Below, piece by piece: positions 60,143 to 64,000 of a stretch of DNA of 64,000 nt. Position numbers and translations under genes: made by a program. Every line of letters begins with the position of its first letter. The first letter of the stretch is position 1. The notes under the pieces are model-generated. The model saw nothing but the letters and a program-made list of their open reading frames with translations, was not told the origin of the DNA and searched no databases. The DNA is from Larkinella knui (GTDB lineage Bacteria > Bacteroidota > Bacteroidia > Cytophagales > Spirosomataceae), in assembly GCF_003858645.1 (NCBI RefSeq), contig NZ_RQJP01000002.1, positions 806,001 to 870,000 on the forward strand, written 5' to 3'.

Positions 60143-62608
60143 ATGCTTCAGAATTACCTCAAAATCGCGTATCGAAACCTCCTTCGGCAGAAGAGTTTTT
60201 CGATCATCAACATCGTCGGTTTAACCGTCGGCCTGACCTGTTGTTTCCTCATTTTGCTGTTTGTGCGGCACGAACTGAGCTACGACCACTTTCAGCAGAA
60301 ATTCGACCGGATTTACCGGATCAGCTATCTGCCCAAATTTGCGGGCCTGGAGCAACCCCTCGCCCTGACACCGCCCCCGGTATCACCGTTGTTGACCTCC
60401 AGTTTCTCGGAAATTGAGCAGTCAGCGCGGCTATTTCGGAGCAGTGCCACCATCGAACTGGTCAATAACCGCGCGGCCCAGCCCGTCAAGTTCGACGAAG
60501 AGCGGTTTTTCTTCGGCGATCCGGCCTTGCTCGACATTTTCTCGTTCCGCTTTCGGCAAGGCGACCCGCAGACGGCTTTGAAGGACAACTTTACGGTGGT
60601 CATCACCGACGAAATCGCGGCTAAGTATTTTGGCAAAACCAATCCGCTGGGCAAAACACTCTTGTACGAAGGCCAGCACCCGCTGCGGGTGACGGGCGTG
60701 GTGGAGAAATTTCCGGATAACGCGCACATTCACATTGACTTACTGTCGAATTACGAAACCATGTATGCGACGGAAAGTGAAAACGTTCGGCAAAACCTTC
60801 CGCAGAACTGGGTCATTTCACACGGGTATACCTACGTTTTGTTGCGGCCCGGAAAATCGCCGGAGTCGGTCAACGCCCGGTTTCCGCAGTTCCTGCTGAC
60901 GCACGCCAACAAGCAGTTTGCCAAAGACATCGTATATACCCTGGAGCCGATGAAGGATTTTCATTTGCGCTCACAGGCGCAGGGCACACCCGAAGCGCCC
61001 GGTAGCATAACTTACATCTACGTTTTTCTCGGCATTGCGTTCATCACGCTGCTGATTGCCTGCATCAATTTCGTGAACTTGTCGACGGCCCGCTCGCTGA
61101 AACGGGCGAAAGAAGTCGGCATTCGGAAAGTGTTGGGTAGCCAAAAACAGCAACTGATTGCGCAGTTTCTGGGTGAATCGGTCCTGCTGAGTGCCATCGC
61201 CCTGATTCTCTCGTTCATTCTGATTGCGGTTTTGCTCCCGGTTCTCAACAACCTGACCGGCAAAGAACTAACCATGCGGTATTTCCTGTCCGACGGCGGT
61301 TTGCTGCTCTTTTTTGTCGGTATTGCCTTGTTGACGGGTTTAGTATCGGGCAGCTACCCGGCTTTTTTCGTCTCCGGTTTCCAGCCGATTGCTACGCTGA
61401 AAGGTCGGGCCGCGCTCGGTAGTTTTGTCAGCGGAAAAGTCAAAGGCGGGCAGTTGCGGCAGGTGTTACTGGGCGCGCAGTTTGTTGCGTCGATTGCGCT
61501 CATAATCGGGGCTTTGGTGGCGTTTCAGCAACTGAATTATATGAAAAACCAGCCGCTGGGTTTTGAGAAAGACTTCATCATTACCGCCAATACCCGAAAC
61601 GAAAAGATTACCAACGTTTTTGCCAACCGATCGGATAGCACCTATTTCCGGCTGCGAACCTTCCGGGACATTCTGCTCAAAAATCCGCAGATCAAACAGG
61701 TAACCCTTTCGACGCAGCCCATGGGTTCGGGTTCGGTTCGGCGGAATGTGATTGCGGAAGGCCACGCGCCGGACGAGAACATTTTTATGGGAACGATGGG
61801 CGTCGACCACAACTTTGCCCAAACTTACGGACTCAAATTTGTGGCGGGTCGGGATTTTTCGGAATCGTTTCCGACCGATAAATCCGCGGCTTTCCTGATT
61901 AACGAAACCGGCGTAAAGCAACTGGGCTGGAAGTCGCCGGCCGTGGCCGTTGGCAAGTCGGTGAATCTGGAAGGCAAGCAGGGCAAGATCATCGGCGTCC
62001 TGAAGGATTTTCACAATCAATCGCTGCAACGCCCCATCGAAGGCATGTTGATGACCATCGACCAGCCGTTGCTGCGGCTTTTTTCCATCAAAATCCAGTC
62101 GCAGAACCGGGCCGAAACCCTGAAGTTTATTCAGCAGGAATGGGACCGGTTTTTCCCGGAAAAAGGCTTTGTTGCCCAGTTTCTGGACGATACGCTCGCC
62201 CAACTCTACGAAAATGAACAGCGGCTGACGAAGCTGATTGGCTACTTCGCCGGGCTGGCCATTCTGATTTCGTGTATGGGCCTCTACGGGTTGGTTTCGC
62301 TCGTTACGCAGCAGAAAACCAAGGAGATCGGCATTCGTAAGGTTTTGGGTGCCACGGTCAGCAGCCTGGTCGGTCTGGTGTCGCGCGATTTTATAATTCT
62401 GGTTGTGATTTCGCTCGTCATTGCCTCCCCGATCGCGTGGTGGGCCCTGACGAAATGGCTGGCGGAGTTTGCCTACAAGATCGAACTCTCGTGGTGGATG
62501 TTTGCCCTGGCGGGCGTTCTGGCGGTTCTGGTGACGCTGATCACGGTCAGTTTCCAAAGCATCAAGGCGGCTTTGATGAACCCGGTTACTTCACTGCGGT
62601 CGGAATGA
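60143..62608 (+). CDS. FtsX-like ABC permease P12
   Basis: The ATG at 60143 (MLQNYLKIAYRNLLRQKSFS) is used rather than the in-frame one at 60101, which is inside the palindrome. With 821 residues it is the longest complete member. The first periplasmic domain is extended (LPKFAGLEQPLALTPPPVSP). Coupling regions are TARSLKRAKEVGIRKVLGS (about 314-332) and QQKTKEIGIRKVLGAT (about 723-738). The second periplasmic domain has VDHNFAQTYGLKFVAGRDFS. The tail is SFQSIKAALMNPVTSLRSE. The 310-bp spacer after it is the longest gene-free gap within the array. Confidence 0.93.
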   Translation: MLQNYLKIAYRNLLRQKSFSIINIVGLTVGLTCCFLILLFVRHELSYDHFQQKFDRIYRISYLPKFAGLEQPLALTPPPVSPLLTSSFSEIEQSARLFRSSATIELVNNRAAQPVKFDEERFFFGDPALLDIFSFRFRQGDPQTALKDNFTVVITDEIAAKYFGKTNPLGKTLLYEGQHPLRVTGVVEKFPDNAHIHIDLLSNYETMYATESENVRQNLPQNWVISHGYTYVLLRPGKSPESVNARFPQFLLTHANKQFAKDIVYTLEPMKDFHLRSQAQGTPEAPGSITYIYVFLGIAFITLLIACINFVNLSTARSLKRAKEVGIRKVLGSQKQQLIAQFLGESVLLSAIALILSFILIAVLLPVLNNLTGKELTMRYFLSDGGLLLFFVGIALLTGLVSGSYPAFFVSGFQPIATLKGRAALGSFVSGKVKGGQLRQVLLGAQFVASIALIIGALVAFQQLNYMKNQPLGFEKDFIITANTRNEKITNVFANRSDSTYFRLRTFRDILLKNPQIKQVTLSTQPMGSGSVRRNVIAEGHAPDENIFMGTMGVDHNFAQTYGLKFVAGRDFSESFPTDKSAAFLINETGVKQLGWKSPAVAVGKSVNLEGKQGKIIGVLKDFHNQSLQRPIEGMLMTIDQPLLRLFSIKIQSQNRAETLKFIQQEWDRFFPEKGFVAQFLDDTLAQLYENEQRLTKLIGYFAGLAILISCMGLYGLVSLVTQQKTKEIGIRKVLGATVSSLVGLVSRDFIILVVISLVIASPIAWWALTKWLAEFAYKIELSWWMFALAGVLAVLVTLITVSFQSIKAALMNPVTSLRSE

Positions 62609-62705
62609 AGAATGAAGAATGAAGACGGGGCGGCATCGGCCGTCCGACGCCCGAGCGGTTGGCTGACACATTTCAGTTAACCATACGGCAGCCCGTCTTA
62701 ACTCT
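62609..62705. repeat. Family B-like inverted repeat after P12
   Basis: AAGACGGG (62622-62629) pairs with CCCGTCTT (62692-62699). Inside, GGTTGGCTGA (62657-62666) pairs imperfectly with TCAGTTAACC (62673-62682). GTTGGCTGACACAT is a near copy of the family B core. Confidence 0.5.
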
Positions 62706-62712
62706 TAAAGCC

Positions 62713-62883
62713 TGTTTGAATGAACCGGGAAGCCCTGCAAGGGCGGTCTGTTAATAGGAGATGAAAGAATTATAGGTCATGTAGCTCCGGGCTAAAAACG
62801 CATTCAGGCCGCTCCTCCGGAGCTGTCAGCTGTGATGCACCAGGGTCTATTAACAGGACAGGCCTCCGGCCTTGATTCAAACA
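62713..62883. repeat. Nested fold-back element in P12/P13 spacer (family D)
   Basis: Three sets of arms nest. TGTTTGAAT (62713-62721) pairs with ATTCAAACA (62875-62883). CTGTTAATAG (62748-62757) pairs with CTATTAACAG (62847-62856). Between them are small hairpins GCCCTGCAAGGGC, GCTCCTCCGGAGC and AGGCCTCCGGCCT. No gene is visible. The build suggests a composite of dispersed palindromes. Confidence 0.6.
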
Positions 62884-62918
62884 TCTTCGTAATTCGTAAC
62901 TCTTAATTAAAAAAGGAC

Positions 62919-64000
62919 ATGCTCAAAAGCTATTTCAAAATCGCCTGGCGGAACTTCCGCAATCAGCGGTTTTTCTCGCTCATCAACCTGCTGGGACTTT
63001 CCGTTGGAATGGCAGCCTGCCTGGTCATTGGACTGTACGTGACGTTCGAGAAAAGTTACGACAATTTTCATACCGACGCCGACCGGATTTACCGGATCGA
63101 ACTCGATGGGTATCAGGAAGGGAAACTGGCCTGGCGGTCGGCCACATCGTATCCGGCCATTGGCCCGACCATGAAAAAAGACTATCCCGAAGTCGAGGAT
63201 TTTGTCCGGCTTTACGACGCGAACAACGGCGTCGTCAGCTTTGGCGATAAGCATTTTCGGGAAACCAATTTTTTCTACGCCGATTCCAACGCGCTGTCGT
63301 TTTTCAAGATCGGTTTGCTGAAAGGTGATCCAAAAACGGCTTTGGTAGGTACCAGAAAGGTGGTTTTGTCGGAATCGACCGCGCGGAAATATTTCGGAGC
63401 GGCCGACCCCATGAATCAGACGGTCAAGCTGGATGCCAGTTCGTATCTGGTCACGGGCGTGTTTAAGGATTACCCAAAAAACTCCCACCTCGAAATCGAC
63501 CTCCTGTTTTCGTACCGGACTGAACCCGATGCGCAAACCAGTTGGGGCTGGTACGATTTTTTTACGTACGTCAAACTCCGGCCCGCGACAGACCCGCAGA
63601 AACTGGAAGCCAAGCTGCCGGACATGCTAATGAAGTACAACGGCGACTGGTACCGTCAGTCGGGCAAACAAAACGTCCTGCTGCTGCAACCGTTACGCGA
63701 TATTCACCTCGAATCGCACCTGAACCAGGAAGCCGAAGTGAACGGCGACGGCCGAACCGTGCAGTTTCTGGTGTGGGTGGCTTTCGCCATTCTGATCATT
63801 GCCTGGATCAACTACATCAATCTGTCCACCTCGCGGGCGCTCGACCGGGCGAAGGAAGTCGGTATTCGGAAGGTAGTGGGGGCGCTGCGGGGAGGCCTGA
63901 TCCGGCAGTTTATTTTTGAATCTCTGCTGCTGAATCTGCTGGCCTTCGGCGTGGCCGTTACGCTGGTCTGGGCGTTGCTGCCGTTGTTCAATGAATTAAC
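62919..64000 (+). CDS. FtsX-like ABC permease P13 (truncated by window edge)
   Basis: The ATG at 62919 follows AAAAGGAC closely and opens a frame to the window end, 360 codons. The product starts MLKSYFKIAWRNFRNQRFFS. It then has a first helix (LLGLSVGMAACLVIGLYVTF), a periplasmic domain (FHTDADRIYRIELDGYQEGK) and the first helical bundle with coupling region TSRALDRAKEVGIRKVVGA (about 304-322). The second half lies outside the window. With it the array numbers at least thirteen. Confidence 0.92.
   Translation, partial: MLKSYFKIAWRNFRNQRFFSLINLLGLSVGMAACLVIGLYVTFEKSYDNFHTDADRIYRIELDGYQEGKLAWRSATSYPAIGPTMKKDYPEVEDFVRLYDANNGVVSFGDKHFRETNFFYADSNALSFFKIGLLKGDPKTALVGTRKVVLSESTARKYFGAADPMNQTVKLDASSYLVTGVFKDYPKNSHLEIDLLFSYRTEPDAQTSWGWYDFFTYVKLRPATDPQKLEAKLPDMLMKYNGDWYRQSGKQNVLLLQPLRDIHLESHLNQEAEVNGDGRTVQFLVWVAFAILIIAWINYINLSTSRALDRAKEVGIRKVVGALRGGLIRQFIFESLLLNLLAFGVAVTLVWALLPLFNEL

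Noticed and set aside
61466-62557. 363-codon minus-strand frame opposite P12 (similar ones oppose most permeases)
   Set aside because: Its presence tracks the conserved permease codons; charged, repetitive composition without domain.

Overview
The window reads as chromosome of a moderately GC-rich member of the Bacteroidota. Spirosoma-like Cytophagales are my best guess. The reasons are the -7 elements of TAnnTTTG type, the protein families present (DinB, Atu4866-type, GH3/serine-hydrolase fusion, Uma2 nucleases, FtsX-like permease arrays) and the palindromic intergenic repeats. Genus is inference only. I see no tRNA, rRNA or CRISPR array.

Left part (1-24,300), mixed metabolism and stress genes. 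It holds the 3' end of aspS, two DinB proteins, a MoeB-like E1 enzyme with a rhodanese tail, and an AraC regulator followed by a short-chain dehydrogenase and an Atu4866-like protein. A minus-strand heavy-metal efflux operon follows, transcribed as response regulator, histidine kinase, TolC-like channel, adaptor and CusA/CzcA pump, with a GH29 fucosidase gene directly upstream. Further right are an amidohydrolase, a Tat-type metallophosphoesterase, a DEDDh exonuclease, a VanX-like dipeptidase, an SpmA-SpmB-like membrane protein, a GH3/beta-lactamase fusion, two tiny tandem ORFs (19396-19753) and an AT-rich islet with a small overlapping gene pair (23431-24028).

Right part (24,300-64,000), one large export system. 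A sigma-54 activator and its histidine kinase are transcribed leftward. Divergent from them are an HlyD/MacA-like adaptor and a single LolD/MacB-like ATPase. These are followed by thirteen consecutive paralogous permeases of about 800 residues (P1-P13; P13 runs off the window). Each complete permease is a double MacB_PCD-FtsX protein. No other ATPase gene lies in the array. It is interrupted only by two antiparallel Uma2-type nuclease genes, one REP-associated (RAYT) transposase and a formaldehyde dehydrogenase gene.

The most interesting point is regulatory. The adaptor gene and permease P10 each have the same upstream module: two TGTCCG-N4-CGGACA-type dyads spaced 21 bp apart, about 60 bp further a -24/-12 (sigma-54) promoter, and a shared TGATTATCAGT element in between. 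This suggests that the adjacent NtrC-type regulator drives at least two transcription units of the array. The second notable point is structural. Several spacers between permeases consist almost wholly of long palindromes running from stop codon to next start codon. The RAYT gene also carries, in frame, a copy of the palindrome that flanks it.
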